Positions 40,379 to 52,464 of a stretch of DNA of 64,000 nt are shown one piece after another. The notes under the pieces were generated by a model. The model searched no databases, was not told where the DNA came from, and was given only the letters and a program-made list of their open reading frames with translations. The stretch comes from Cristatella mucedo (taxonomy: Eukaryota; Bryozoa; Phylactolaemata; Cristatellidae). The DNA is taken from NCBI GenBank assembly GCA_009760855.2, contig WPIO01000048.1, positions 2,267,001 through 2,331,000 on the forward strand. Direction: 5' to 3'. A program made the position numbers and the translations under genes. Every line of letters starts with the position of its first letter. Position 1 is the first letter of the stretch.

Positions 40379-41639
40379 GCCCGCAACAAATTCTAATGAT
40401 GCAGCTAAAACGAACCCACAATCTATCATTTCCTCGTCAGGAAGTATAAAAAATAATTCTGGAACCCCTATGAACTGGCGAAACTAAAAATTCGACACAC
40501 CATCAAGAAAACCGATATATTCTGGACCACTAATTCCCAAATTGATGACCAATGGTTGCAGAGGGAAAATGCAGTCCCTCACACTGGACGAATTTACGTA
40601 AGTTTGGTATCCTTCTCTGGCGACCGAAAGAGTTAAGCTCTACAAATCGCTAACAGAGTAGCAACAACTAAGAGCTAATAGAAAGTGGTCTATCATACTT
40701 GGAGAACATGCTTGCTAAAGCACCCAAGTAGCATGCCAAGACGAGCGTGCAAAGCTGAGTAAGAAGACGCTCAGGGTCTACTAGCTTGTAGGATTACCTC
40801 TGATAGGTTCCACGAATAACTTTGATCCACTGCGATTCACCTGCCATTCCATAAATAAGCATCGCGTAACTGCGGTCTAACCCCGTATAATAGACAATAG
40901 TGTTCCGGGTTTACTCACCGCATTTCATGCCATTGTACGTGCGCGTTCCCCTGCAAATGATTTGCACCTGTCCAGCCAGCTAGTGGCCCAGAGCTTCCGA
41001 ACAGCATCCACCTGCCATTAAAAAATTGAGCTGCACGGACTGCGTTGTTAATTTCAAATAGCAGGCAGTGGTGTTATGGCTTTACTCACAGAATTTCACG
41101 CAAACGCGAACTCGCTCTAATTCTCATGAAAAAGGCCTCGCTGAGCTCGCTTGAACAGCGATGCACGTACTATTTTCATCATAATCTGCGAAAAGCTGCG
41201 ATTTCCACGTCCATGCTACAGACGACGACGCTGTCACGTCTTCAAGCAACAAATTCAATTCAAATGTGAGAGCGCATTTCTGAGCAAATGGTCTCCGACA
41301 TACCGACCCCCTCCCTCCCGGCGCCGCGGTACGTTCGAGGCTTCGCAACACTCGCCGCTCTGAGGATAGGACTTCGAGTAAGTCTGGAATACTTGATTCG
41401 GGCACGACACTGCTGCATTTTCCTGCCGAATTAAGCGAGATTTCACTCGCGCCCGTAAACACTTACATTAGCTATGAGCGTAAGCATCGTATGAAGGGTT
41501 AGTTCGGCATGTTTCGTTATCGCTTGAGAGACGCGATCAAGCGAAGCGGTTTCATAGCGCTGCTGCTGCCTGTTCGGTGGTATTGGTCCGAGCTCCGGAA
41601 GCTCTGCTCGGTACGGCAGCAGCAGCAGCAGCAGCATCT

Positions 41640-41828
41640 GGTCTGGTGAGCCGTGATGGCACACTAGGTAAGGTGGTTGCTTTCACGACCTCGGTCCCGA
41701 GGTCGTGGGTTCGATTCCTGCAGTGGGCGATCCTTTACCGCCACTGCAAGCGGTGGTGATAGCCGTAAAGGCTCTTCTGTCGCTATACAAAAAGAAGAGG
41801 CTGTTTAATCAGCTAGGATTTTTTTTCC
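41640..41828 (+). mobile_element. SINE S1, best copy
   Basis: GTGAGCCGTGATGGCACAC, GGTAAGGTGGTTGC, GAGGTCGTGGGTTCGATTCC (B box), AGCGGTGGTGATAGCCGTAA and the end GGCTGTTTAATCAGC followed by T8. It is close to the family consensus, so it serves as the reference for S1. Confidence 0.88.
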
Positions 41829-42686
41829 TGTCAAGCTATCCGCCGCCTCTTCGAACGCGAGCATCGCTCGGAGCGACCTCTAGCGGAGATTCCTACTGTT
41901 GGATCTAGCCGGTCTGGCCTTTGTCTCGCTGGAATTCACACTAAATAACTGCGGACATTCTTTTTATCGTGTAGCGTGCAGTAAACTCGACTGGCAGCTC
42001 GCGAGCATTTAGCCTTACTTAGCAATCGAACTGTTATCCGTCGGAGCCAATAACCGAGGTACTTGTATCCCAGTCGTGAGAAAAAGCATCTGAAAGCCTT
42101 GAAAAAAATTCCGAGAACGTTTCCTCCTACGAATCACTACGCCCAAAAAGAAGGGAATCTCGAACCTTGACATGATTTCCCTTTTCGGCGGCGAAGCTGA
42201 GCTGTTTATACGAAATTAGCGTTTCGAAGGCATCCCTACAGAAAGTGCTTTTTTCAACACCTAGATAGCTATGGACTTGACTGCAAAATCTTTTTAGTTC
42301 AATACATTTTCGCTGGCAAGGGACAAGAGCGACGGCCTTTCCAAGAGTTATTCCGGCGGTCGAGGCTCCACATATTTAGTGATCAGAATGGCTGACTCAG
42401 TTGGTCGCAGATCTTGCTCAGAAATCAGCCATGCCCACTGTTATACAGCATTACCGTGACCGTTGCCTCAGACCGCAGACGTATATAATAGCCGCCGATC
42501 GCTGCACTGCGATTGCAGAGACGCGCATGCCAGTCATGCCGTCGCGATAGGGTTCATTTTGCTTTTGTGGCAGCCTTGTTCTCTCCGTAAAGTTTACCCA
42601 CTTGTTGTCAGCCGTAAGCTGCGGCGAGGTGTTCTGCATGATGGTACCATCTCACGTCGCTCATAAGCACAAGAGCAAGCGTCGGC

Positions 42687-42724
<38 letters not shown>

Positions 42725-43600
42725 CGCACATATGTGACATATATACGTATGTGATTTACAGCCTAAGAATGCCAGTTTTTCGAAAAGGCTACTCTGTATT
42801 CTTTTACTTTATAATGAGAAGCTCATTTAATTGAGAATGCCCGTTGGCATTCAAGGATTTTTCCACAACAGCTATGCCAGCAATTGCTTTATGTCTTCCC
42901 TCTACTTGTTGAGCATACGAGTTATAAGACCCACTTTGGCTACTCAGGCAGTTTAGTCGGTCAGCAGTGAAAAACCAAAAATCTAATGCCAGAAACAACC
43001 GGAGCGTACACAATTGTAAGCGTTAAGTTCCCCTGGCAATGCAGTTTATTAGTTAATACATGTAAAAATCTTATAATAATCTTATTAAAATATTATAGTG
43101 TCATAATATTATATATTTTTTATATAAAACTTGTAGCTTAGAAAAACATAAGCGAATTAACCTTGCAAAATAAAACTGGAATATATTAATGGATCATACC
43201 GGCTGGCAGCCTTATATCAAATATAACCAGTTCCCCTAAAAAATGACATACACAATGTCCTTGGTTTGTAATTAAGAAGCGGCACGTGATTAGCACGATA
43301 GCCGTCAGATGAGCACGTTTTATTCACACATAGGTATGCAACAAGACTACAACTTAATAAATTCTCGTAAAGAAAATGATCTGCTGCCTGTATATACACG
43401 CGCGAGTAAACCTCATACGTACAATGTAGCAAGCTTAGACGAAAATCCGGTGGTCCTTCTGGTCTTTGCTCGCGTACAGTCCGCAGAAGCTTATTCTCTT
43501 TCTGTTGCCGTCAGCGTGAGGGAAATAGCTAACTTCAGCGCACGGGTTATTTGAGATGGCGTCTTCAAGCAGTCAACACAGGCGTTGTGAGTAATTCTGA
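41829..43600. other. Intergenic sequence with a TA microsatellite
   Basis: (TA)n at about 42690-42722, AT-rich sequence near 43080-43130. No gene recognised. Confidence 0.5.
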
Positions 43601-43663
43601 TATCTAGCAGACATTACTGGATTCCCGGCAAAGACTAAATGTTAGGCAGTTGATACCTCTTAC

Positions 43664-43797
43664 TAAATACGCGGGCATGGAAGCAATAAGGCTGACGGAA
43701 ATGCATGCTGCAAAAAAAACGCTGCCACCCACCCACCCGCACAATATATCATGCTCTTCAAAACTGCCGACGAACGCGAAACATAGCACCGGCGAGT
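43664..43797 (-). CDS. Possible membrane-protein exon, unassigned
   Basis: On the minus strand an acceptor TTCCTCGCGCTAG and a donor TTTA|GTAAGA bound 134 bases with an open frame that reads SPVLCFAFVGSFEEHDILCG and then a helix-like VFFAACISVSLIASM stretch. The pattern VGxFE-x-G-x-FF recalls the DRAM/TMEM150 (Frag1/DRAM/Sfk1) family, but the key Gln and His of that block are absent and no partner exons were found. It may be chance. Confidence 0.25.
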
Positions 43798-44224
43798 CTA
43801 GCGCGAGGAACAGGATACGAAGGGGGCGCGCGTACCACGAGAGATCGTTGCCGGAAATGTGTAAAATTGGTACCAACAATCATCCGGTTCGGTGCGACGG
43901 CACACAAGTCCGGCCTGGTCGGCTTGCGTGGTAAAGAACTGGCCCTCATCAAACCAACCGTCGGTTATTACAATTACCCGTACGGTACTCATCCACGGAT
44001 GCTGCACCGGTGGCGTGCGCGCGGAGTCGCTGGAATTGCACGAGCCTCCACAAAGCCCGACCAAGCTAGGCCAGCTTTTGTTTTACTAATGGCATTTTAC
44101 GTAATGGGAAATTGCAATAGCACCTTCAAGAAGCATATTTTTAGAGTTTCAAGTTCGAAAGTGAGGGCCACCGCTGATCCAACCATTATGGGCCAGTTAA
44201 ATGAATACGCGAATAGGCAATTGA

Positions 44225-45245
44225 GCTAAATTGTGTGCAACAAGTAACACCTTTGTCTATAATGTGGAAATAGACCGCAACTTCTCCCAGCTTATCTTTG
44301 GAAATGGCAGAGCGATCGCTGTTTGAAAGAGCCTAGCCGCTGGCTGAGGTGGACCGTTCGAGGCTATGTGCATCTGAAAGCCCATAGGCGATTGCATGAA
44401 ACTTAGTGAATAAACCACAAACATTATTGTCAATAATGTGGAATTGAAACCAAAGTTTCGCAGAAATTGATTTGGACATAGCTTCGCAGTTCGCAAGTGT
44501 CGGGCCATTTGACCAAGCCGGACCATTGGAGGCCATTTGCAATGGAACGAGCATGCCTTTTGCAATGGAACGAGCATGCCTAATTTCATGATATTTGGTC
44601 ATTCAACCCCAAGCATCATTGGTACATCGATGAGTATCAAGAGCTAAGTTTCGCAGCGTAATTTTGAAAATTTCAGGTGATCACTGTTAGAACGCGACCA
44701 AATTCTGGGTGGGCCATGCTATAAGAAGGCATTTTTATGGAACACGCATGCTTAGTGCGTTAAAGCTTTCTGACTAAACCACAAACTCTAAATACTGTTG
44801 CATATAATGTGGAACCAGAACTACAGCTTCGTCTAACTGTTTTTGAAAATGATTAGTGGATTGCAGTTATAAAGTTCTGGGCCATGCACTGGGCTAGGCC
44901 ATTGGAGGCAATTTGCATGAGATTGTGCAGGCAAAACTGCATCAAACTTAATAATTAAACCCTAAACACCCTAGTCTGAAATGTGGAGTTGAAAACGCAG
45001 CTGCGCGCCTCTCCATTTGGAAACGGCAGGTGGATCGCAGCTGGACAGTTCTGGGCCGCTTGCTAGCTGGACCGTTAGAGCCAATTAGCAATAGAATGCG
45101 CATCTGCAATTGCGTGAATTGGGGTGAGTAAGCCAGAAACACAGTTTAATATAAGGCGTAATTCAAGACATTGCTTCGAGATTCTTACTTTGGTATGAAT
45201 GGCATGAAGATCGCAGTGGATCAAAGTTAGTAATGTTCCCCCCTT
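44225..45245 (+). repeat. Satellite-like tandem repeat, about 178-bp monomers (block 1)
   Basis: Diverged monomers start around an AATGTGGAAT landmark at 44263, 44436, about 44625, 44808, 44978 and 45155. Spacings are about 170-190 bases. Shared blocks include TTGGAAATGGCAG, GTTCTGGGCC and GGACCATTGGAGGC. Internal identity is low to moderate by eye. An 18-base local duplication (TTGCAATGGAACGAGCATGC) occurs at 44538-44580. No gene is present. Confidence 0.75.
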
Positions 45246-45289
45246 TCTGGTCATTAATGCGCAGTAAATCACTCACAAGTAAGCGCGAA

Positions 45290-45650
45290 AAGCACACTTG
45301 AAAAAAGACAAGTAATTTAAGTGTATGAAATTCTGAACGAATGAGTGTCTAGCTAAAACCCAGATGATGCAAAGTCAAAGCAGGCGGTGAAAAGCCAGTG
45401 ACGAGTTCCAGACTCTTGGTGCATACGCATTAAAGACCCGATCGCCAAAAGGTTTCAGTTTAGTACGAGGAGCGGCGAGATGTCTGGAAGCCGGGGAGCA
45501 CGTGGTTCGAGGGCCCTCACTGGAAGAGCAAGGAGGCAGTACTGGAGAGCCTCTATGGCCTCCGAAGTATTGATACGTCTAGAAAGTGTGTGTATAACGG
45601 AAGTTAAACTCCAGGCCCCCTGGAGCCATGCAATGATACACCTGCCTCAT
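45290..45650 (-). mobile_element. LINE-B-like C-terminal fragment
   Basis: The minus strand gives LKPFGDRVFNAYAPRVWNS with flanking sequence, a standard L2/CR1 C-terminal block. It is truncated on both sides. Confidence 0.6.
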
Positions 45651-46069
45651 AACCAGCCTCTACAAGATCTGCTTGTCTATTGCCCCCCCCCCGTAACTAA
45701 CGCCCATCGGCTTGGCAGTTATTGAACCAGAAAGTCCAATTCATGGACGGTGTCTAATTCAGGGAATTGAAGCTGCATATAGGAAAACATGTTATTGCAG
45801 ACGTAGCAGATAGCCGATTCACTGTGGTTTTGGAATCAAATATGTTTTTTTCAATAACATGCATGTTTGGGAGGCTGCTTTATCTTTAGTTTATGGAAAT
45901 TTTTTCGGAGACATTGATTAGGAATGTACGGTCATACTTATGTTCCTGACTGTTTCTATCTGTGTATTTCATCTAGTACACACCAGCCGAGACTTCTAAG
46001 TTCTTGACAAACCCTTACAAGAGTGGAGCATGAAAAATCATAATTCGTTTGAATGGGAGCTCAGCAGTG

Positions 46070-46640
46070 GAATAATAATAACAATAATAATGATAAACTC
46101 GATAAAGCGCCCGCAGAGAACTCAATCTCTTTCTAGGCGCTTTACATTTGCTGAAAAGGAAGCATGATCGAATAGTTAGTGGTAGCATGCCCAATAAACA
46201 ATAAGAATAACATGTAGAGGAGTGACGTGCACAGGTGCAAGTCTGGTCTGTAACAGCATGCACAGTGTCAGCATGTAAGTATGGTCTGTAACAGCATGCA
46301 CAGTGTCAGCATGCAAGTATGGTCTGTAACAGCATGCACAGTCAAAACGCATAAGCACATGAAGGTTGAATCACAGGGACCCACTAAATGCTGTGATAAA
46401 GAGGTGCGTTTTTAGTTTCTTGTTAAATTTAGACAAGTCGGGAGATGTCGTGACGAAAGTCGGGAGTGAGTTCCAGGGTTTGGGAGCATACGAACTAAAG
46501 GCACGGCCTCCAAAAGATTTGAGGTTTGCACAAGGCATAGGTAAAAAATTAGCATTAATATGAAGGTGTTGTAAGTGCTTCTGTTCTGATGACCTTCGGG
46601 CACAAAAACTACATTCGTAAAGGTGCTGATCCTTTCCGAC
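46070..46640 (-). mobile_element. LINE-B copy with 38-bp triplication in its 3' UTR
   Basis: Tail (AAT)n, ACTCGATAAAGCGCCCGCAG, CTAGGCGCTTTACATTTGC, then three 38-base units containing GTCTGTAACAGCATGCACAG (about 46230-46345), then the C-terminal frame (NLKSFGGRAFSSYAPKPWNS). Other LINE-B copies have one to two GCATGCACAG units in this place. Confidence 0.82.
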
Positions 46641-46672
46641 GCTTGACAAATATCGGCGAAGGCTGAGCCTAC

Positions 46673-46837
46673 CGCTCTTGTTTGGCCCAGGGGTTTAAGG
46701 TTCTCGCCTTTGATGACAGAGATGAAGGTGAATGCATTTCATAAAGGATATTGTGGTCTCAAGCCTTATGGCATATGTTAAGCGCCTGGATAGAGATTAA
46801 GTTTTCTCAGGCTGCTGTACAAACGAATTACAGTACG
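46673..46837 (+). mobile_element. SINE S2 copy
   Basis: TTGTTTGGCCCAGGGG, GTTAAGCGCCTGGATAGAG, AAGTTTTCTCAGGCTGCTGT and the ACAAACGAATTACAG tail. The B box region is diverged. A second tail-only S2 piece, minus strand, lies at 46998-47045. Confidence 0.65.
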
Positions 46838-47045
46838 CCATCCTATTTTAATAAAGACTCACGACTTGCAGGTCCGGCACCATTACGTGCACGTGTGCCG
46901 ACCCTATTGGAACGTGGCAGCAACACAGAGCGCCCATACCTTAATATAAAGAGTCCGTGTTCTTAGCGTAGAACATTAAGAATAATTTTGAACACTTCTT
47001 TGTAGAGCGCCGTAAGAGAACTTTGCCTCTATTCAGGTGAGAGCA

Positions 47046-47745
47046 GTCTGGTCGAATGGCCGCGGGGGGGGGGGGGCTAAAGATGTCCGACTGAAGCCTC
47101 AAGTGTCTATCGTCTCTCGTTTGACGCCAAGGCGCTGCTGAACTAACAGGCTCAAAGCCCGGATGCAGCTATCCGGCCTCAATAGCGAGGGCTGGAGCAC
47201 TAGGTGACTACTACCGGATGCATAACTTGGGCTCTTTTAGCTCCTAACCGCGGTGGTCGTTTTGTTTACGGTTCCCATTCGCTACAATTCAACGTGCAGT
47301 GAATGTCTTGCCGTCGCAATGTGGATGATATGGAACAACAACATTTTGAAAAAGTTTCTAAAATAAGTGCATCGTGCAAAAGGTGATTATTAACAAGAGA
47401 ATGTCAGTGATTGCTATTGATGCATTAATTGGCGTTTTTGGATGCATGCAAGTCAGGAGTGCCACAATATACTTATAAGGCTCTAATCGGATTTAGAGGA
47501 ACTTGCAGGCTATCGCCCGGTCTCCCCTTTTTCTTTATTTTTTCCTAGATTGTCGAAGAGATTGTTGCCAAGCAACAACGTGCGTGGAGCGCTTCGGTGA
47601 GAATTAACGTCCAAGGAATTTCAGTTGGGATTCATGCGACACCACTCCGGTGAAAATGCTCCCCCTTCGTGAGCGCGGCACGAGGCCCTAAGCAGCAACG
47701 ATTGCGCTAATATCATTGCATTAGTCCTGCCGAATATATCAGCTG
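47046..47745. other. Intergenic sequence with a G14 run
   Basis: G run at 47063-47077. No gene recognised. Confidence 0.5.
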
Positions 47746-47750
47746 CGTTT

Positions 47751-48075
47751 GAAAAATATTGATCCCTATATCCTGCTTGAAGGATTTGGACTAGCAATCG
47801 GCATGGCAGCCGACGCTCTGGCGCACTTCGAATCGAACGCGTCCGACAGTGTTCAATCCGCGTCGCGTGGTGGTCACGTCTCATCCGGCAGACCAGTCGC
47901 GCGCGAAGTTCCACAATGGAGTTCCGTTCTCGGTACTCTGCTGCTCTCCCCGTATAGGGAGCCTCCAGAGAAAAGTGAGTCGGGAGAAAAGCCCGCGAGA
48001 TCGGCCATCATTTCTACACTGACGATTGTCTGCAGTACTTTTCATCGCAGCCACTGGACTAGGCCTCAGCTCTTT
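47751..48075 (+). mobile_element. LINE-A reverse transcriptase palm fragment
   Basis: An open frame aligns with 57.33-57.60 kb: LEGFGLAIGMAADALAHFES, SDSVQSASRGGHVS and VPQWSSVLGTLLLSPY. A frame change leads to HHFYTDDCLQYFSS, where the catalytic box is YTDD instead of YADD. It is dead but comparatively little shifted. Confidence 0.7.
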
Positions 48076-48829
48076 CCGTCGGTCGCGGATTGGTCGAGGG
48101 AACTACTTCACTTCGCCGGTGCGCATGCTGCGCACATCTAGGGGCGTCGCCTAAGAGGTTCTCTCTCTGTAAAGGGCGACTTGCAGCGATTGGCGGCGAA
48201 GATTTTGCGTGGTCATAGCCGGCAGCGAACAGATGCCATTTCGCCGGAGGACGGGATTTTGGATGTATGTAAGGTGCCGAGCACTGGTCGGAAAACAAGT
48301 CAAAGCGAAGCAGGCGCAAAGAACGGGCCCAGCAACGGCCGCAAAATTGTGCGCGTCAGCGTACGTCATAGTATGAATCACTGGACAGTATATGTTGACC
48401 CGTTCGCCACATCCTGATCCTAGTGGAACTGGCGGTACCGGTATTAGGACCGATAGCAGCGAACGAGCGCTGACGTGTGAATCCGCTTCGCTTGATCAAA
48501 TCTCTCACACGATAATGATGTTTAAGCATACCGAATGAGCTCTTCATATATTTTGCAAGCTAATAATTAAGCATTTGTGCTTTAGCGCGCGCGAGAAAGC
48601 CTAATCGCGCTAAATTAAGCAGGAAAATACAACACACACGCACGCAGCGCCGAGCCCGATGCAATCTCTCTCAGCCTACTCGCCGAGGCTTTCTTCAAGG
48701 CGACAAATAGTGCGAGGCTTCGAGCGACTGCCGGGCCGCTGGCTGGGCCGGCATATTGGGGATCATTTCCCTTGCAAGACACACTTGCAAAATAGCATGA
48801 AAGTGTTTGCACGATGCCGAAGAAATTCT
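48076..48829. other. Intergenic sequence without recognisable content
   Basis: Several overlapping frames, none with a domain. Confidence 0.4.
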
Positions 48830-49610
48830 GCGTAAGTTGGACTTTTGAAAATTGCAACCTTTCACCGCTTATTTCGGCAATCGTGTGTGGATTCCTGCTC
48901 AAAAGTGCCAGATCACTCGCTGGACCGAATGATTAGAGGCCATTTGTACGAGCACGTGCGTGAGCAATTGTACGAAATATTTTGAATAAACCAGCAACAC
49001 CGTTATCTATAAAGTGGAATCAAAACGCAGTTGAGTGATTCTTATTTTGGAAACGGTTAGTTGATTGCAGTTCGAATGTGCCGGGCTTCTGGCTGGAGCG
49101 GACCATTGAAAGCGATTTGCGTGAGAACGCAGTTGCATGAAATTGGTCAGTACACCCGGTGCGTAACAAGAGCTCAGGTTCAGGCCGCTGATTTTGAAAG
49201 TTAGAGATGGACTGCGGTTCGAAAGTGATCGAATGCTGGGTGGGCCAAACTATTCGAAGGAGTTTTAATCGAGCACGCATGCTCAAGTGCGTTAAGCTTG
49301 CTGCCAAATTCCTAAGCTCCAGATAGTGTTGTACGTAATGAGGAGCCAAAGCTACAGTTTTATGTCGCTTTTTTGAAAATGGCAGGTGCATTGCAGTTAG
49401 AAAGTTCCGGGCTACTCGCAGGACTGGATCATTTGATGTCATTTGTATGAGAGCGTCCCAGGGAAATTGCATGTAATTTGCTGAGAAAACCCAAAACGCC
49501 ATTGTTTATAAGGCGAAGTGAAACCGCAGTTGCACAAGACAAATTTGGAAGATGGCAGGTCAATTGCAGAGGATAGCAGTGGATGATTGTCGATTGCATC
49601 TATTTGTGGG
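48830..49610 (+). repeat. Satellite-like tandem repeat, about 178-bp monomers (block 2)
   Basis: The monomers are the same type as block 1 and in the same order of variants. The monomer with GCTGGGTGGGCC, GCACGCATGCT and AGTGCGTTAA (49234 onward) pairs with block 1 at 44706. The next one (CAGTTAGAAAGTTCCGGGC) pairs with 44865, and the next (GAAACCGCAGTTGCAC) with 44990. Confidence 0.72.
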
Positions 49611-49679
49611 ACCCTTCTCAAGTACACGAACTGCTAAGACGCGGGTCACTGCTGAATTTCTGCGCAATCAACGGTAATC

Positions 49680-50600
49680 CGTTCCAATCCGCCGAAAAAA
49701 ACACCTGAAATCGGTAACGCGATCAAATTTAGATTGCATATTATGTAGTTGTTCAGATATACTCAAACAATGTTTCAATATTTCTCATGGGAAGCACTGC
49801 AATCGAATGCAATGGCCTGGGCCAATATCGCAATCTACCACTATCCACGACAGTCCGCCCAAAATCCTTCTGAAAGTGGTTTCGCGAAGGTCAAATTTGT
49901 ATTGCATATTTCACAGCAATCTTTTTAAAGCGTGCTCATGCAATGTCACAGTGACAGGAATGGGCTATGGGCGTTCTTAGGCGATACTCTGCAACGGCCC
50001 TAACAAGAACTGGGGTCCACCAAAATCCGATGCAAGCGGCCCAGAAATTGGATGCTCGAAGCTCCAATGTCGATTCAATATTACTGTGCACTGTTTAATT
50101 TAAAATGTACCTGTATAACCTCAAGCCATTGAGCATGAGCGATCTCGGGCAATGCACTTTAGTCGACTGAAACTGCCTATGCGAATACTGAAATCCATCA
50201 TAAGTACGTCAAATTTAACATCCCGAAATTGGATACGTGAAGCTCAAATTTAGATTGAATATTATCGTTGGCTTGGTTTAAAGTACTCCCGCGACAAGTC
50301 ACTGCAATGCCCTGTGTCGATAACACGATCCGCAACAATCCACCGCCAGCTGGCCAGAAATCTGATGCCCAATGCTCCTATTTTGATTGCGCATTACCAT
50401 GTCTTTAAAGTAAACCCAAATTATTTCAAGCCATTGCGAAAGCAATATCCCAAGCTATGCACATAAATCGATTGCAAAGACGGGTGCCAATGTCGAAATC
50501 TCTTGTAAGCAGCTGCAAATCAATCAAAAATCAACATCTCACTGCTCTAATCTTGATGGCATACCAGCACAGTGTGTTGAAAGATATATCTTATGTCTTA
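49680..50600 (+). repeat. Second satellite-like tandem repeat, about 140-190-bp monomers
   Basis: The landmark CAAATTTAGATTGCATATTA and its variants recur at about 49735, 49881, 50071, 50243, 50378 and 50545. Accompanying blocks are AAGCCATTG, AATGC-CTGGG-CGAT and CGCCCAAAATCC/CACCAAAATCC. The monomers are strongly diverged and differ from the 178-bp family. No gene. Confidence 0.6.
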
Positions 50601-51324
50601 GATCCTAGAGAAACTTCAAGGGATTGTGCATGTTAGCTCTCTGATAAAGCACAGTTTCACATTCAGGAAAATCGGAGAAATGAGCCCCGAAAAGCTCTCG
50701 GTATAAGTGCCTGGGCATAGGCTCAGAAATCGCCATGGCGGACGCACCTGCCTGATTTCCTAGTTCCGTACTTCCACAAGGAAATCCAGCATGGATGGAG
50801 CACTTGCTTATAGGAGAAGCCTTTATATAAGACCGCGCTTTGGTAAGCCAAAGGATACAATTTAGTACATGGATAACCTTAAAATGCACGATCCTTCAAC
50901 AGGTTTTTTCTGCTGCAATCATGCATGTTAAGCAGCTGCTTGTTCTTGTACTTTAGCTTAACTGCTTTAGTATTGCCCTGGTACACTAGCATGACAGACA
51001 GACGCGTATTTAACAGAAAAGTTAGCTAGTTTAAAGTCTAACATCTCCAGTCGTGGATGCATTAGGAAATGTTTACGAGTAAGCTCTGACACGCCGGCTT
51101 AAGCGTGTCTCATTATTTCATTTACATTGTTGCACACAATCTTAAAATGTCACGAAAGCCATCCAAGCTTTAAAATCCGAATCTGGTTGAATCCAGTTCA
51201 GATCCAGTCATCCGAATCCATGTACTCTGTATATTCATTGAACCTGTGTCGGGCGAACATTTTTGAAGCATCGGAGCTTGGTCGATTTCCTCGTCACAAA
51301 CGGCTTTTTTCATAATGTAATGTA
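50601..51324. other. Intergenic sequence without recognisable content
   Basis: No domain or repeat family was recognised. Confidence 0.4.
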
Positions 51325-51390
51325 TATCCGTCTGTAAGTCCACAAAGCCACAAAGACTACGTGAGTTTTACGCAGGAGAGCTAAAGATGA
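51325..51390 (-). mobile_element. LINE-A 3' end stub
   Basis: TATCCGTCTGTAAGTCCAC, GCCACAAAGACTACG and ACGCAGGAGAG are the reverse complement of the last 60-70 bases of LINE-A. From 51391 to 52460 no gene or repeat was recognised. Confidence 0.65.
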
Positions 51391-52464
51391 TCATCTCCTC
51401 TCACTATGAAGCGATCCGGAGTATCGTAGCCAGCTATTTCCTCATTTGATTGCTTTTAATCCAGAGCAACGCTATGTCCTCATCCATAGCAACGGTGCCT
51501 GGTACGCGGCATGTCACGAATTCGAGTACCGTGAAAAATAGACTAGTTTCGCGCACATTTAATAAGTTTCTCGATCGAAAGCCCTTGCATTTATCAGCCA
51601 TCTTCTGCCTCCGGTTCACAGAGATGCCATTTACTTCACACTTCTAACCGGGCATGATTGACATCGCAATTTTTTCTTGTAATGAAGCTCAATGCCAATG
51701 TATGTAGTAAAGAATTCCCCTTTAAAGCTTCTCGGCAAACGGCAAACGGATTGCTTCTGAATAAGAAGACAGCTAACGGGCAGAAGTGAGCAGTAAAAGA
51801 GCACAATTCTTCTAATTGGAAATAACATCACGTAGATACATGGTTAATGAGAGTAAGTTTCTCCTGCCTGTTTGATTCACTTTTCGCTGACGGTCGCTCT
51901 TGACATATACCTACGAAAGTCGCCAGCGATCCTGGCCTATGATGGCTATTCGCCACACGGCATACTTTCCCACTCTAAACTTCCTGCCTTTTGCCTTTGA
52001 GATTTTCCAGCATCTACCGTCCTTCCTATATCCATCTTGTCGGTTTGCGTAAGCTCGTTATTTCCCGTTGACGGCTTGATGCAGCTTCCGTACAGCGGAC
52101 ACCCGGTTCGCCGAGCACGCTTAGCCGCTGAAAGAAGAAGCCCTGAAGCGAACGCACTGTAAATGTGCAACGTAAGGTAATCTTTTGTAGATCCGGAAAC
52201 GACCTGAGCTCCGGGCTGCCGACCGGCAACGAGCCACCGATCTCAGGCCCAGCCTCATCTTGAGCTTCAACCACTCGCTGCCATCCCGCCACGCCCCCCC
52301 GCGCCGCCGCTCCTTTACCAGCAGGGTGCTAGGATCGAATGGCGGCAGGCCGTCGAGCCGTTTCAAAGACGAGTTCACGCCTACTTCGGTTACGATCGCG
52401 TGATGAGCTCGAACAGAGCTCGCTGTGTGTGTGGCCTGTTCGCTCTCAGGCAGCAGCCGCCGAA

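Noticed and set aside
41640-41720. tRNA gene at the B-box-like sequence
   Set aside because: The cloverleaf cannot be completed, and the same sequence is repeated with a common non-tRNA tail: it is a SINE.
43705-44229. 174-codon plus-strand frame
   Set aside because: No domain, no splice context, and its 3' end reaches the satellite block; overlapping frames on the other strand are equally long.
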